Notes under the pieces: generated by a model
Databases searched by the model: none
What the model saw: the letters and a program-made list of their open reading frames with translations, nothing else
What the model was told of the DNA's origin: nothing
Translations under genes and position numbers: made by a program
Shown: piece after piece, positions 1 through 10,397 of the stretch
How positions within the stretch are numbered: the first letter of the stretch is position 1
Layout: each line of letters starts with the position of its first letter
DNA from: Campylobacter volucris
GTDB lineage: Bacteria; Campylobacterota; Campylobacteria; Campylobacterales; Campylobacteraceae
Reading direction: 5' to 3'
Assembly (NCBI RefSeq): GCF_008245045.1
Contig: NZ_CP043428.1
Coordinates: 868,001 to 932,000, forward strand
Length of the DNA stretch: 64,000 bases

Positions 1-187
1 TAGGCTCATCTCTTGTTCTTGTGCCATCATTTTTTCTATAAGGTATATATTCTAAAATTGCCGGTATTTTTTCACTTGTTTGTGGTAACCAAATTCTAGC
101 AGATAACCTTATACCATCTTTTAAAACTATCCATTTATTTTCAATAACTTTAACTTCATATTTAAAATCTTTAATAATTTTTTTCAT
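1..187 (-). CDS. CocE/NonD-family hydrolase, N-terminal part only (gene runs off the window)
   Basis: Reading the minus strand from ATG at 187 gives about 62 residues before the window ends. The segment DGIRLSARIWLP followed by PAILEYIPYRK and a DGTR/RDEP stretch is the typical opening of CocE/NonD (Xaa-Pro dipeptidyl-peptidase S15-like) alpha/beta hydrolases, which cleave ester or amide bonds. The catalytic Ser-Asp-His lie outside the window. No signal peptide is visible, so the protein is probably cytoplasmic. Its ATG overlaps the stop of the upstream MFS gene (ATGA), so the two are probably translated together. The substrate cannot be told from this fragment. Confidence 0.75.
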   Translation of the reverse strand, partial: MKKIIKDFKYEVKVIENKWIVLKDGIRLSARIWLPQTSEKIPAILEYIPYRKNDGTRTRDEP

Positions 188-1431
188 AATTTTTCCTTTT
201 TATTGTATTTTTTAATCCATATAGTGCAAAATATCACACCTAAAATAGCCATAATTATCATGATGCTAAAGTAATAATGATACCCTTTTACCCCTGTATA
301 TCTATCAAGTAAATCTCCAGCTAAAAGTGGAGCAAAAACTTCAGGTAAATAACCAAAAGTAGATACTATACCTATGGCCATTCCTGTTAAATGCATGGGA
401 ATTTTTCCCTCGCTTAATAAAGAATAATAAATTCCAAAATTAGAATACATTGCCACATAAACTACTACACATGCACTAGTTAAAACAGTCATTTGCAAAA
501 ATCCACTTAAATTTGAACTAAGCATTAAAAATATAACACCAACACCCATCATTACAAACCCTATTAGCATAACTTTAGCCTTACCATAACCATCAGCAAC
601 AAAACCACCTATAGTAGAAGATACAGGACGAATGTATTGAGCCAAAACAGTTAAAATAGCTGCAAAAACTGCTGATGTGCCTATAATATTACTTGCATAA
701 GGGGTAAAATAATAAAAACTCATATTGAAAAAATATGTGCAAAAAGTAATCGCTACAATCAACCAAAGAGCTGAATTTTTTAATAATACAAATAAATCTT
801 GTAATTTTAATTTTTCACTTTGTTCTTCAACTTTATCTTTTAAAAGAAAAAATAATAAAATAGCACTGATAATAGGTGCTAAAGAATAAAACACAATTAC
901 CATTTCAATGCCTTGCGAAGCTAAGGATTTGGTTTGAAAATATCCAAATATACTTGTAGCAATAGCCAAATGAATAGCTCCAACAACACCTCTACCTCCT
1001 TCAAAAATTCCATAAGCTCTAGCTTGTTCTTTAGAATTTGCTAGACTTCTAACTATTTTGATCAAAGACGGCCAAAAAGTAAGTAAAGATGTAATACCCC
1101 AAATTCCATATATAATAAGCAATGCGTTTAAAGAAGTAAAATACAAATGTAACAATCCTCCACACCCTGTTGCAATTAAAGAAAAAATTAATAATTTTTT
1201 AGGAGCAAATCTATCAGCTAAATATCCACCTAAGGCGTAAGAAAACAACCCAAGCAAACCATAAGCACTTCCCAAAAGCCCCATTTGAAAATTATTAAGA
1301 TTATAAAGTGCCATATAATCATCATAATAATACTTTCTAAAATAAGGTAATCCATAAATTATAGATCCACAAAAAGAAAGTAATAAAAGAGTGAAAAAAT
1401 TATTTTTTAAATTTTGTATTTTTTGTGTCAT
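184..1431 (-). CDS. Major facilitator superfamily transporter
   Basis: A 415-residue hydrophobic protein with about 12 predicted membrane segments in two halves, separated by a charged loop near residues 195-215. The first half carries the GGYLADRFAPKK loop, a version of the MFS loop 2-3 signature G-x3-D-R-x-G-R/K-K. It should be an inner-membrane secondary transporter. The ATG at 1431 is preceded by a strong AGGAGG seven bases upstream. It is followed with an ATGA overlap by a CocE-family hydrolase, which suggests uptake of a peptide- or ester-like compound that the hydrolase then splits. That pairing is inference, and the sequence does not identify the substrate. Confidence 0.85.
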   Translation of the reverse strand: MTQKIQNLKNNFFTLLLLSFCGSIIYGLPYFRKYYYDDYMALYNLNNFQMGLLGSAYGLLGLFSYALGGYLADRFAPKKLLIFSLIATGCGGLLHLYFTSLNALLIIYGIWGITSLLTFWPSLIKIVRSLANSKEQARAYGIFEGGRGVVGAIHLAIATSIFGYFQTKSLASQGIEMVIVFYSLAPIISAILLFFLLKDKVEEQSEKLKLQDLFVLLKNSALWLIVAITFCTYFFNMSFYYFTPYASNIIGTSAVFAAILTVLAQYIRPVSSTIGGFVADGYGKAKVMLIGFVMMGVGVIFLMLSSNLSGFLQMTVLTSACVVVYVAMYSNFGIYYSLLSEGKIPMHLTGMAIGIVSTFGYLPEVFAPLLAGDLLDRYTGVKGYHYYFSIMIIMAILGVIFCTIWIKKYNKKEKL

Positions 1432-1676
1432 ATTTACACCTCCTTATTTTTATAATATACAATTTTTAATCTTTTAATATAAAATAAATAAAATTTTATA
1501 CAAAAATTATCTTATTTGGTTTATTTTTGCACATTAAAAATATATATAATAAAAATTTATTATTTTTAAATTAAAAATTATTATGTAGTAATAGTGAAAT
1601 TTATAATTATATTTTATTTTTTATTATCATTTTTTTGATAAATTTTACTAATTAAATATATTTATAAAGGGAAAAG

Positions 1677-2621
1677 ATGAAAATTTTTGATATGGTAGTT
1701 ATTGGCGCTGGGCCTGCTGGTATCGCAGCTGGAGTAGAAGCAAAAATAAAAAATAAAGAAGTAATTATATTAGAAAAAGCTGATGCAATTTGTCAAACTT
1801 TAGTTAAATTTTACAAAGAAGGCAAAAGGGTTGATAAAGCTTATAAAGGTTGTGATAGCACAAATCATGGTCATATAGATTTTAACGATGGAACTAGAGA
1901 AAGCACTATAGAAACTTTTGAAAAGACAATCAAAGAACATAATCTTGAAATTAAATTTTCAAGCGAAGTTGAAAGTATCAAACAAGATGGTGAAAATTTT
2001 ATCGTTAGCACTGCAAATGAAAACTATATTTGCAAAAACGCTGTAGTTGCTATAGGTAGAATGGGCAAGCCGAACAAGCCAAGCTATGCTCTACCTATGA
2101 CTTTAACTAAAATCATAAATTTTAACGCTAATTCTACTAGTCAAAATGAAAAAATTTTGGTAGTTGGCGGAGGAAATTCAGCTGCAGAATATGCAATAGA
2201 TCTAGCTAAAAATAACGATGTTACACTTTGTTATAGAAGAGAAACTTTTTCAAGATTAAACGATATCAATCTTGAAGATTTGCAAAAAGCATTTAACGAA
2301 GGCGCTATTAAAGCAAAACTTGGCATAGATATTATAAGTGTTGAAGATGAAAGTGGCAAAGCTAAGGTTAATTTTACTGATAATTCTAGTGAAATTTATG
2401 ATCGTATTATTTATGCTATAGGTGGTTCAACTCCACTTGATTTTTTACAAAAATGCTCTATACAAGTAGATGATAAAGGCGTTCCAAGCTTTGATGAAAA
2501 TAAAGAAAGTAATGTTAAAGGCTTATTTGTAGCTGGAGACATAGCTAGTAAAAATGGTGCTTCTATCGTTGTGGGTTTAAATGATGCATTTAAAATCTGC
2601 AACCATCTTTATAAATGCTAA
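1677..2621 (+). CDS. FAD/NAD(P)-dependent oxidoreductase, thioredoxin-reductase-like fold
   Basis: 314 residues with two Rossmann signatures: GAGPAG near residue 10 for FAD and VVGGGNSAAEYA near residue 165 for NAD(P)H. A C-terminal GLFVAGDIA motif is shared with thioredoxin reductase and YpdA-type proteins. The redox-active CxxC pair of true thioredoxin reductases is not seen between the two nucleotide sites, so the partner is probably a small thiol, a ferredoxin-like protein or a quinone rather than thioredoxin. It is cytosolic. The start follows AAGGGA and the end overlaps the next gene by 7 nt. Superfamily is certain, substrate unknown. It resembles an oxidoreductase present in C. jejuni. 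Confidence 0.85.
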   Translation: MKIFDMVVIGAGPAGIAAGVEAKIKNKEVIILEKADAICQTLVKFYKEGKRVDKAYKGCDSTNHGHIDFNDGTRESTIETFEKTIKEHNLEIKFSSEVESIKQDGENFIVSTANENYICKNAVVAIGRMGKPNKPSYALPMTLTKIINFNANSTSQNEKILVVGGGNSAAEYAIDLAKNNDVTLCYRRETFSRLNDINLEDLQKAFNEGAIKAKLGIDIISVEDESGKAKVNFTDNSSEIYDRIIYAIGGSTPLDFLQKCSIQVDDKGVPSFDENKESNVKGLFVAGDIASKNGASIVVGLNDAFKICNHLYKC

Positions 2622-3310
2622 AGCTCTTTCAATATCCAAAAGGCTATCGTTACAACAATGATAGTCTTTTACTTTTTGATTTTTTATCCAAACAAAATTT
2701 ACAAGGAAATGTTTTAGATATAGGTTGTGGTTGTGGAATTATAGGCTTATTAATAAAACAAAAATTTCCAAATTCTAAAGTTTTTATGCTTGATATACAA
2801 CAAAAAAATATTGATTTAACTTGTAAAAATTCTATAGAAAATGGCTTAAATGTTAAAACTATTTGTCAAGATTTTTTATACTTTAAAAGTGATATTAGAT
2901 TTGATTATTTAGTTTCTAATCCTCCATTTTATAAACAAAATACCCAAAAAACAGATAATTTACATATGAACATTTCAAGATATCAAGAATTTATGCCACT
3001 TGAAAAAATGATAGCTAAAATAAATTCCATAATTAAACCAAATGGAAAAATTTATATGTGCTATGAGGCTGAATTTTTAGATGTAATTTGTGCTTATTTT
3101 ATGCAATATAAAATAAAACTTACCAAATTACAATTTATCCACTCTAATAATGCTAAATCAGCAAGATTGATACTATTAGAAGCTAGAAAAAATAACAAAA
3201 GTCCTATTGAAATTTTACCACCACTATTTATGTATGAAAATGATAAGTTAAGTCAAGCTATAGAAGAAATTTATAAAACAACTGGAACAATTAGTTATGA
3301 TTTACAATAA
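2615..3310 (+). CDS. TrmN6/YfiC-like RNA adenine-N6 methyltransferase
   Basis: 231 residues, class I SAM-dependent methyltransferase. Motif I is VLDIGCGCGIIGLL (about residues 35-48), and the catalytic motif IV is NPPFY (about residues 108-112). The N-terminal stretch YRYNNDSLLLFDFL matches the start of YfiC/TrmN6, which methylates A37 of tRNA1(Val). NPPF/Y methyltransferases of this size can also modify other RNAs or proteins, so the exact target is inferred. The ATG sits inside the end of the upstream gene, and the protein ends inside the next one, so this is a translationally coupled run. Confidence 0.75.
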   Translation: MLKLFQYPKGYRYNNDSLLLFDFLSKQNLQGNVLDIGCGCGIIGLLIKQKFPNSKVFMLDIQQKNIDLTCKNSIENGLNVKTICQDFLYFKSDIRFDYLVSNPPFYKQNTQKTDNLHMNISRYQEFMPLEKMIAKINSIIKPNGKIYMCYEAEFLDVICAYFMQYKIKLTKLQFIHSNNAKSARLILLEARKNNKSPIEILPPLFMYENDKLSQAIEEIYKTTGTISYDLQ

Positions 3311-3668
3311 AGATTATGATTACACTTTCGATGAAAGTGCTTGTCAAAGATGTCAAGGAAAATGTTGCACTGGAGAAAGTGGCTATATATTTGCTAGTCA
3401 AGATGAGCTTTATAAAATAGCAAATTTTTTAAATTTGAGTTTTGAAGAATTTCAAAAACAATACCTCATCAAAGTTGGCTTTAAATTTAGTTTTAAAGAA
3501 GCAAAATACGAAGATGGTTATCGTTGTATTTTTTTTGATACAATGCATAAAAAGTGTCTAATATACAAATATAGACCAAATCAATGCAAGACTTTTCCAT
3601 TTTGGGAATATTTTAAAACGCATAAAAAGGAGTTGCAAAAAGAATGCATAGGGGTTTGCTTTCATTAA
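3297..3668 (+). CDS. YkgJ-family cysteine-cluster protein
   Basis: 123 residues with a Cx2Cx3CC cluster at C16, C19, C23 and C24. Further cysteines follow in RCIFFD and in KCLIYKYRPNQCKTFPFW, the hallmark of the YkgJ (zinc/iron-chelating CxxCxxCC) family. These proteins are thought to bind a metal or Fe-S centre, but their reaction is not established. It overlaps the preceding methyltransferase by 14 nt and the next gene by 25 nt. It lacks a signal peptide. The family call is firm, the function open. Confidence 0.8.
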   Translation: MIYNKDYDYTFDESACQRCQGKCCTGESGYIFASQDELYKIANFLNLSFEEFQKQYLIKVGFKFSFKEAKYEDGYRCIFFDTMHKKCLIYKYRPNQCKTFPFWEYFKTHKKELQKECIGVCFH

Positions 3669-4879
3669 TCATATTAATATCCATTTTTAGCTATACTTTT
3701 GCCAAAAACGAACAAGAACTTCTAAAAGCTTTAATTTACGAAGAACATTTTGAATACAAAAATGCCTATGAAATTTATGCAAAATTATTTAAAGATAGTA
3801 ATGAAAGTATTTATTTACAAAAAGCTTTATTTTTAGCTTTAAGTAATGATTTTAAAGAAAAAGAACAGCTTTTAAAAGACTCAAAAGACTTTTTACATTT
3901 ACCTGCTATAGCAAGATTGCATGCTTTATATGCTTTTGAAAAAGGTGATTATCAAGAAGCAGAAAATTTAGTTTTTAATCTTATTAAAAATGAACAAGAT
4001 TATAAAAATTATGAATTATTAGGTGATATTTACACAAGAAAAGGATTATTTACAAAAGCTTTAAAAGAATATAACAAAGCTTATGAACTTTTTGCTCATG
4101 AAAATCTTTTACTTAAAATAGTAGAACTTAATGTAAGAACTAAAAATATCAATCAAGCCAAAAAAGATTTAGAAACTTTTAGAAAAAATTATGGATGTTC
4201 ATTGAAAACTTGTACTTTGCTTTTAAAAATTTATCAAGAGCAAAACAATACTCAAGCTAGCATAGAATTACTTCAAAATTTATATAAAATCAACAATGAT
4301 ATAAAATATATCTATGCCATTATAGAGCTTTTAAGTAAAGAAAAAAAATACACTCAAGCTTTAAATATCGCCAAAGAATACAATATAGGCACAGATACTA
4401 AAGTATTTTTATATACTCAACTTAAAGATTACAAAAAAGCTTATGAAGAAGTTTTAAAACAATACCAATTAAGTAAAAATAAAAAATACCTTTCAATGGC
4501 TGCCATTTTAGAATTTGAAAATTACGCAAATACAAAAAGTAAAAAAATCACTGATAAAAAAAGACTAGAATCAATCTTAAAAAAATTTGAAGAAAGTGTT
4601 GATATACGCAGCGAGGCTTTGTATCAAAATTTTTATGGCTATACTTTAATAGAATATGATGTAGACATTAAAAAAGGTATAGAGCTAGTAGAATGGGCTT
4701 TAGAGCAAGAACCTGAAAATCTTTATTATCTTGATTCGCTAGCTTGGGGGTATTATAAACTAAATGATTGTAAAAAAGCTTATGAAATTTTACAAAAAAC
4801 CCTACATGATAAAGAATTTTCAAATTCACCAGAAAGCAAAGAGCATTTAGAGGCTATAAAAAAATGTTTGAAAAAATAA
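3644..4879 (+). CDS. Exported TPR-repeat protein
   Basis: 411 residues. The N-terminus (hydrophobic core LSLIILISIFSYTFA, then KN) looks like a type I signal peptide. No lipobox cysteine is present. The rest is helical with repeated pairs such as GDYQEAENL, GLFTKALKEYNKAYEL and DCKKAYEILQKTL spaced about 34 residues apart, which fits tetratricopeptide repeats used for protein-protein contact in the periplasm. A TTG at 3656 is an alternative start that gives a cleaner signal peptide. It lies in the same overlapping run as the YkgJ and TrpC-like genes. Partner unknown. Confidence 0.75.
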   Translation: MHRGLLSLIILISIFSYTFAKNEQELLKALIYEEHFEYKNAYEIYAKLFKDSNESIYLQKALFLALSNDFKEKEQLLKDSKDFLHLPAIARLHALYAFEKGDYQEAENLVFNLIKNEQDYKNYELLGDIYTRKGLFTKALKEYNKAYELFAHENLLLKIVELNVRTKNINQAKKDLETFRKNYGCSLKTCTLLLKIYQEQNNTQASIELLQNLYKINNDIKYIYAIIELLSKEKKYTQALNIAKEYNIGTDTKVFLYTQLKDYKKAYEEVLKQYQLSKNKKYLSMAAILEFENYANTKSKKITDKKRLESILKKFEESVDIRSEALYQNFYGYTLIEYDVDIKKGIELVEWALEQEPENLYYLDSLAWGYYKLNDCKKAYEILQKTLHDKEFSNSPESKEHLEAIKKCLKK

Positions 4880-5457
4880 ACTTATTAGAGCAAAATTTCA
4901 AACAAAGTCAAAAAAAATTAGAACAAAAAAAAGAAAAAATTCCTTATGATGTTTTAGGTAGAAGTCTAGCTTCTAATGCTTTTTATCCTAAAGATTTATA
5001 TTTAATGTTATTAGAAAATCAAATTTCAAATATTTTATTTTTAAATGATTTAAATTTTAAAAAAGATGATTTTGATGGAGTTATCATCAATACTTTTTTA
5101 GAAGATATACAAAATCTTAGCCTGTTTAGACGCTATAGTCAAAAACCCATCATACAATTTGATTTTATTTTTGATGAATATCAAATTTTAGAAAGTCTAG
5201 TATATGGCGCAGATGCATTTTATATACAACCAAAAATGCTTACAACATTGCAACTTAAAAAACTTTACAATTTTGCTATTCACTTAGGTTTAGAAGCTAT
5301 ATTTTTCACACAAGATAAAAGTGATATAAATCATTCTATATTAGCAGGAGCAAGAATTTTTCATATAGAAGATGAAGAGCTTTTAAAATTTTTACCTAAA
5401 AATAAAGCCATTATAAGTAAAAATATCAAACATCTTCACGCTTGCATAAAGGAATAA
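4864..5457 (+). CDS. TrpC-derived protein without indole-glycerol-phosphate synthase active site
   Basis: 197 residues. Parts align clearly with indole-3-glycerol-phosphate synthase (TrpC, usually about 255-260 residues): the LGRSLASNAFYPKD start, RRYSQKPI, then FDFIFDEYQILESLVYGAD and HLGLEAIF. The catalytic positions are gone. The ISEIKRASPSKG-type strand is missing, the lysine of LRKDF has become IQFDF, the LVEVH glutamate strand reads IFFTQ, the GINNRDL asparagine strand is not recognisable, and the C-terminal AESG/phosphate-binding part is truncated. The frame is fully open and lies between the TPR gene (16-nt overlap) and the HIT gene, the position TrpC holds in C. jejuni as I remember it. 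It is therefore a decayed or repurposed TrpC and not an active synthase. Confidence 0.75.
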   Translation: MFEKINLLEQNFKQSQKKLEQKKEKIPYDVLGRSLASNAFYPKDLYLMLLENQISNILFLNDLNFKKDDFDGVIINTFLEDIQNLSLFRRYSQKPIIQFDFIFDEYQILESLVYGADAFYIQPKMLTTLQLKKLYNFAIHLGLEAIFFTQDKSDINHSILAGARIFHIEDEELLKFLPKNKAIISKNIKHLHACIKE

Positions 5458-5458
5458 A

Positions 5459-5947
5459 ATGGAATATTTATACGCACCTTGGAGAGATACATATTTTAAT
5501 CAAAAAGATAAAAATTCTTGTCCATTTTGTAAATGTAATGAAGTTTTAGATCAAGATGAAGCTTTTGGAGTGATTTTTAGGGCAAAATATTGTTTTGCAA
5601 TTATGAATAAATTTCCTTATAGTCCTGGACATTTTATGATCATACCCTATGAGCATACTGAAAATATAGAAGATTTAGATGATAAAATTTGGATACAAAT
5701 GAGCCAATATGTGCAAATTGGTGTGAAAATTTTAAAAGGTGAACTTTTTGCTCAAGGTGTAAATATCGGTATGAATTTAAGCACAGCAGCAGGAGCTGGT
5801 ATAGCACCTCATTGTCATTATCATTTAGTGCCAAGATGGCAAGGGGATACTAATTTTATTACTACTATTGCAAACACTAGAGTATGTGGAAGTGATTTAA
5901 AACAAATTTATGAAAAACTACGCAAAGCTTTTTTAGCTCATGTTTGA
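5459..5947 (+). CDS. HIT-family nucleotide-binding protein (Ap4A phosphorylase/hydrolase-like)
   Basis: 162 residues. The histidine triad HCHYHLVPRW places H118, H120 and H122 at the active site of nucleotide hydrolases and transferases. An N-terminal CPFC pair (C21, C24) probably helps bind a structural zinc ion, as in several HIT proteins. The FPYSPGHFMIIPYEH stretch is a second family block. A cytosolic enzyme acting on dinucleoside polyphosphates or nucleoside phosphoramidates is the usual role; the exact substrate is not visible. It starts at an ATG after AAAGGA and overlaps the next start by 8 nt. Confidence 0.88.
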   Translation: MEYLYAPWRDTYFNQKDKNSCPFCKCNEVLDQDEAFGVIFRAKYCFAIMNKFPYSPGHFMIIPYEHTENIEDLDDKIWIQMSQYVQIGVKILKGELFAQGVNIGMNLSTAAGAGIAPHCHYHLVPRWQGDTNFITTIANTRVCGSDLKQIYEKLRKAFLAHV

Positions 5948-6923
5948 AGAAGTTGAATTTGATCAATTTCAAAATTACAATTTTGATTTGATTATAGATG
6001 CTAGAAGCCCTAGAGAATTTCAACACTCTCATATTAAAAATTCCAAAAATTACTATGCTTTAAATGATGAAGAATTTAAAGAAATTGGCGCTATCTACAC
6101 TAAAAATAAGGGCTTAGCAAAAGCAAAAGGTGCAAGTTATATTTGTAAAAATATGAGTTATCATATTAAAGATATTTATGATAAATACAAAATTAGATCT
6201 TTGGTGGGGATTTATTGTGCTAAAGGTGGAATGAGATTAAAATCTTTATCATTAATACTTAGTGAGCTTGGATATAAGGTTGTGAGATTAAAAGGTGGTT
6301 ATAAGGGATATAGAAGTTATTTGAATGATTTTTTCAAGCAAAAATTAAATATAAAATTTTATTGTTTATGCGGCAATACTGCAAGTGGCAAAAGTGATTT
6401 GTTAAATTTATTAGACAATGCTTTAAATCTTGAAAAATTAGCAAATCATCAAGGATCAAGCTTTGGAAAGATATATGGTGAGCAACCAAGTCAAAAATCC
6501 TTTGAAGATGAGCTATTTCATTTTTTAAAACACTACCCTTATAAAACTTGTTTTATAGAAGCTGAAAGTCGGCAAATTGGAAATTTAACCTTGCCATTAA
6601 ATTTATACCAAGCTATGCAAAATGCTGAAAAAATTTGGTGTGAATGCTCTATAAATTTAAGAATTGATAGAATATTAAAAGATTATTCTAAAATTAAAAA
6701 AGAATATTTTTATCATTGTGTGGAAAAAATCTCTCCTTATATTAGTAAAGATTTCAAACACAATCTTTTACAAAATTATGAAAATAATGATCTTAAAAAT
6801 TGTGCTTTAATGCTTTTTGAATACTATGATAAGGTTTATAAAAAACCTTTAAAAATAAATCATTACATCAATACAGATAATTTACATCAAGCAAAAAAAT
6901 ATCTTATAAATTTACAAGATTAA
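5940..6923 (+). CDS. selU: tRNA 2-selenouridine synthase (rhodanese plus P-loop)
   Basis: 327 residues in two domains. Residues 1-130 form a rhodanese fold with the active cysteine C93 in YCAKGGMR. Residues 140-327 carry a P-loop GNTASGKS (145-152) and the NHQGSSFG block typical of YbbB/SelU (MnmH). The enzyme replaces sulfur with selenium at the wobble uridine of certain tRNAs, using selenophosphate and going through a geranylated intermediate. E. coli has YCWRGGMR, while this copy has AK in place of WR. It overlaps the HIT gene by 8 nt and its 3' end overlaps the convergent phosphate permease gene. A working enzyme needs SelD, which is not in this window. Confidence 0.85.
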   Translation: MFEEVEFDQFQNYNFDLIIDARSPREFQHSHIKNSKNYYALNDEEFKEIGAIYTKNKGLAKAKGASYICKNMSYHIKDIYDKYKIRSLVGIYCAKGGMRLKSLSLILSELGYKVVRLKGGYKGYRSYLNDFFKQKLNIKFYCLCGNTASGKSDLLNLLDNALNLEKLANHQGSSFGKIYGEQPSQKSFEDELFHFLKHYPYKTCFIEAESRQIGNLTLPLNLYQAMQNAEKIWCECSINLRIDRILKDYSKIKKEYFYHCVEKISPYISKDFKHNLLQNYENNDLKNCALMLFEYYDKVYKKPLKINHYINTDNLHQAKKYLINLQD

Positions 6924-8420
6924 AATTTGAACAAATATCATAAAAATAATACTTGATAAAATTCCTGCTACAGGTAAGGTAATCACCCAAGCAAGGCCAA
7001 TAGGTTTCATCATATTCCATTTTGCATCTTTGTTAAACACCCCTATTCCAAGTATCGCTCCGATTAAAATATGTGTTGAGCTAACAGGAATTCCTAATTG
7101 AGTTGCCAAAAGTATAACTATACTGGCACCAAGTTCAGCACTAAAACCTGTAGTTGGTTTAATTTGAGCTAATTTTGATCCAACAGTTTGGATAACTTCT
7201 TTGCCTAAAAACCAAAGCCCAATAACCAAAGATATACCAAACATCAACATTACAGCAAATGGGACTGGCGAGCTTGGATTGATTGTGTTATTTTTAAGCA
7301 CATCTAAAATTGCAGCAAATGGGCCTAGAGCATTGGCAATATCATTAGCCCCATGCGAAAAAGCAAAACTTGAAGCAGTAAAAATTTGAAACCACGAAAA
7401 AATCTTTTCTATGGTTTTATTTAATTCTGTTTTTTTCATCAATCTAACAACTGCTAGAGTTACTATATAAGCAAAAATGGAAATAATAAAAACTATCCAT
7501 AAATTTTGCATCAAATTTAAAGTAGAAACCTTGTTTAATCCTTTAAACAAAAACATAGAAGAAATCACCAAAGCAGCCACACCAGCTATCAATGGCACAT
7601 GAAATTTCATCTTACTAAAAACATCTATATCTTTTTCTTTGTCTTTTAATTGTTTAATTTTTAATTTATACTCACTTTTTTTCTCATCATCATCTAGCAC
7701 TATAGCGCTTAATTCTTTAATCTGTTCTTCTTGAGATTTATTTTGTAAATTTTTAAAATATTCTTCTTTAAATGCTTTTTTCTCTTTTTTAATTTCTTTA
7801 ATTTTGACATTAATAAGCGAAGAAGGCTCTAAAATTCGTTTATAAATATATGAGTAAATCAAATACGCAACAAGTCCTCCAAGCAAGGGAGAGATAATCC
7901 AACTTGCAACAATTTTATAAATTCCATTCCAATTTACCATAGAAAAAGCTTCATGTTGATTAAAAAACATAAAACCCATAGCGATACTAGCACCCACTAT
8001 GCCACCTATAATACTATGAGTAGTAGATACAGGCAATCCTTTTTTACTAGCTATTAAAAGCCAAATCCCTGAACTTAATAATGCTGAAAGCATAATACAC
8101 ACAAAAACCATAGGATCAACACCATTTGGTAAAACTACAATACCGCTTCTTATGGTATTTGTCACAGAACCACCTGCAAAAATAGCTCCGCTTAATTCAA
8201 ATACAGCAGCGATGATCAAAGCTTGTTTTATCGTAACAGTTTTAGCGCCCACACTTGTTCCAAAGGAATTTGCAACATCATTGCCGCCTATATTAAATGC
8301 CATAAAAATCCCAAAAACACTTGCAAGAATAAATAAAATCATAGAATTATTAGGTATATAATTATACCCCCAAACAAAAAAACATAAAACGCTAATTATA
8401 AAAATAAAAAACGCTATCAT
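6912..8420 (-). CDS. PiT-family inorganic phosphate permease
   Basis: 502 residues. The two PiT signature repeats are visible: FNIGGNDVANSFGTSVG near the N-terminus and FSHGANDIANALGPFAA in the C-terminal half. Each is followed by a VSTTH or VSSTH motif. About 10-12 membrane segments flank a charged cytoplasmic insert (about residues 200-275). It imports phosphate with a cation across the inner membrane. An upstream in-frame TTG at 8435 exists, but AAGGA lies just before the ATG at 8420, so I prefer that start. The 3' end overlaps selU by 12 nt on the other strand, so no terminator separates them. Confidence 0.9.
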   Translation of the reverse strand: MIAFFIFIISVLCFFVWGYNYIPNNSMILFILASVFGIFMAFNIGGNDVANSFGTSVGAKTVTIKQALIIAAVFELSGAIFAGGSVTNTIRSGIVVLPNGVDPMVFVCIMLSALLSSGIWLLIASKKGLPVSTTHSIIGGIVGASIAMGFMFFNQHEAFSMVNWNGIYKIVASWIISPLLGGLVAYLIYSYIYKRILEPSSLINVKIKEIKKEKKAFKEEYFKNLQNKSQEEQIKELSAIVLDDDEKKSEYKLKIKQLKDKEKDIDVFSKMKFHVPLIAGVAALVISSMFLFKGLNKVSTLNLMQNLWIVFIISIFAYIVTLAVVRLMKKTELNKTIEKIFSWFQIFTASSFAFSHGANDIANALGPFAAILDVLKNNTINPSSPVPFAVMLMFGISLVIGLWFLGKEVIQTVGSKLAQIKPTTGFSAELGASIVILLATQLGIPVSSTHILIGAILGIGVFNKDAKWNMMKPIGLAWVITLPVAGILSSIIFMIFVQILIL

Positions 8421-8477
8421 ATTGTCCTTATTCAAGTGCTCTCCTTAGGATTATTTTGTTTATCATTTTAGTAAAAT

Positions 8478-10351
<1,874 letters not shown>

Positions 10352-10369
10352 TTATATTTTTTTAGATAT

Positions 10370-10375
10370 TATACT
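10370..10375 (+). promoter_or_regulatory. Possible -10 box for the Ppx-like gene
   Basis: TATACT lies in an AT-rich stretch 22 nt before the preferred GTG start, in the short divergent space after pdxJ. Campylobacter sigma-70 promoters often show only a -10 box, so this is plausible, but the UTR would be very short. Confidence 0.35.
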
Positions 10376-10397
10376 TTAATTTTTTTAAGGAGTATTG

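Noticed and set aside
1546..1563. Inverted repeat ATAATAAA-AA-TTTATTAT in the divergent gap before the oxidoreductase
   Set aside because: It is only A and T in a region that is almost pure A/T, so symmetry is expected by chance; no match to a Fur or other box that I could defend.
4746..4750. Poly-G run as a possible phase-variable tract
   Set aside because: Only five G. Campylobacter contingency tracts are normally eight or more, and no longer G or C run was seen in the window.
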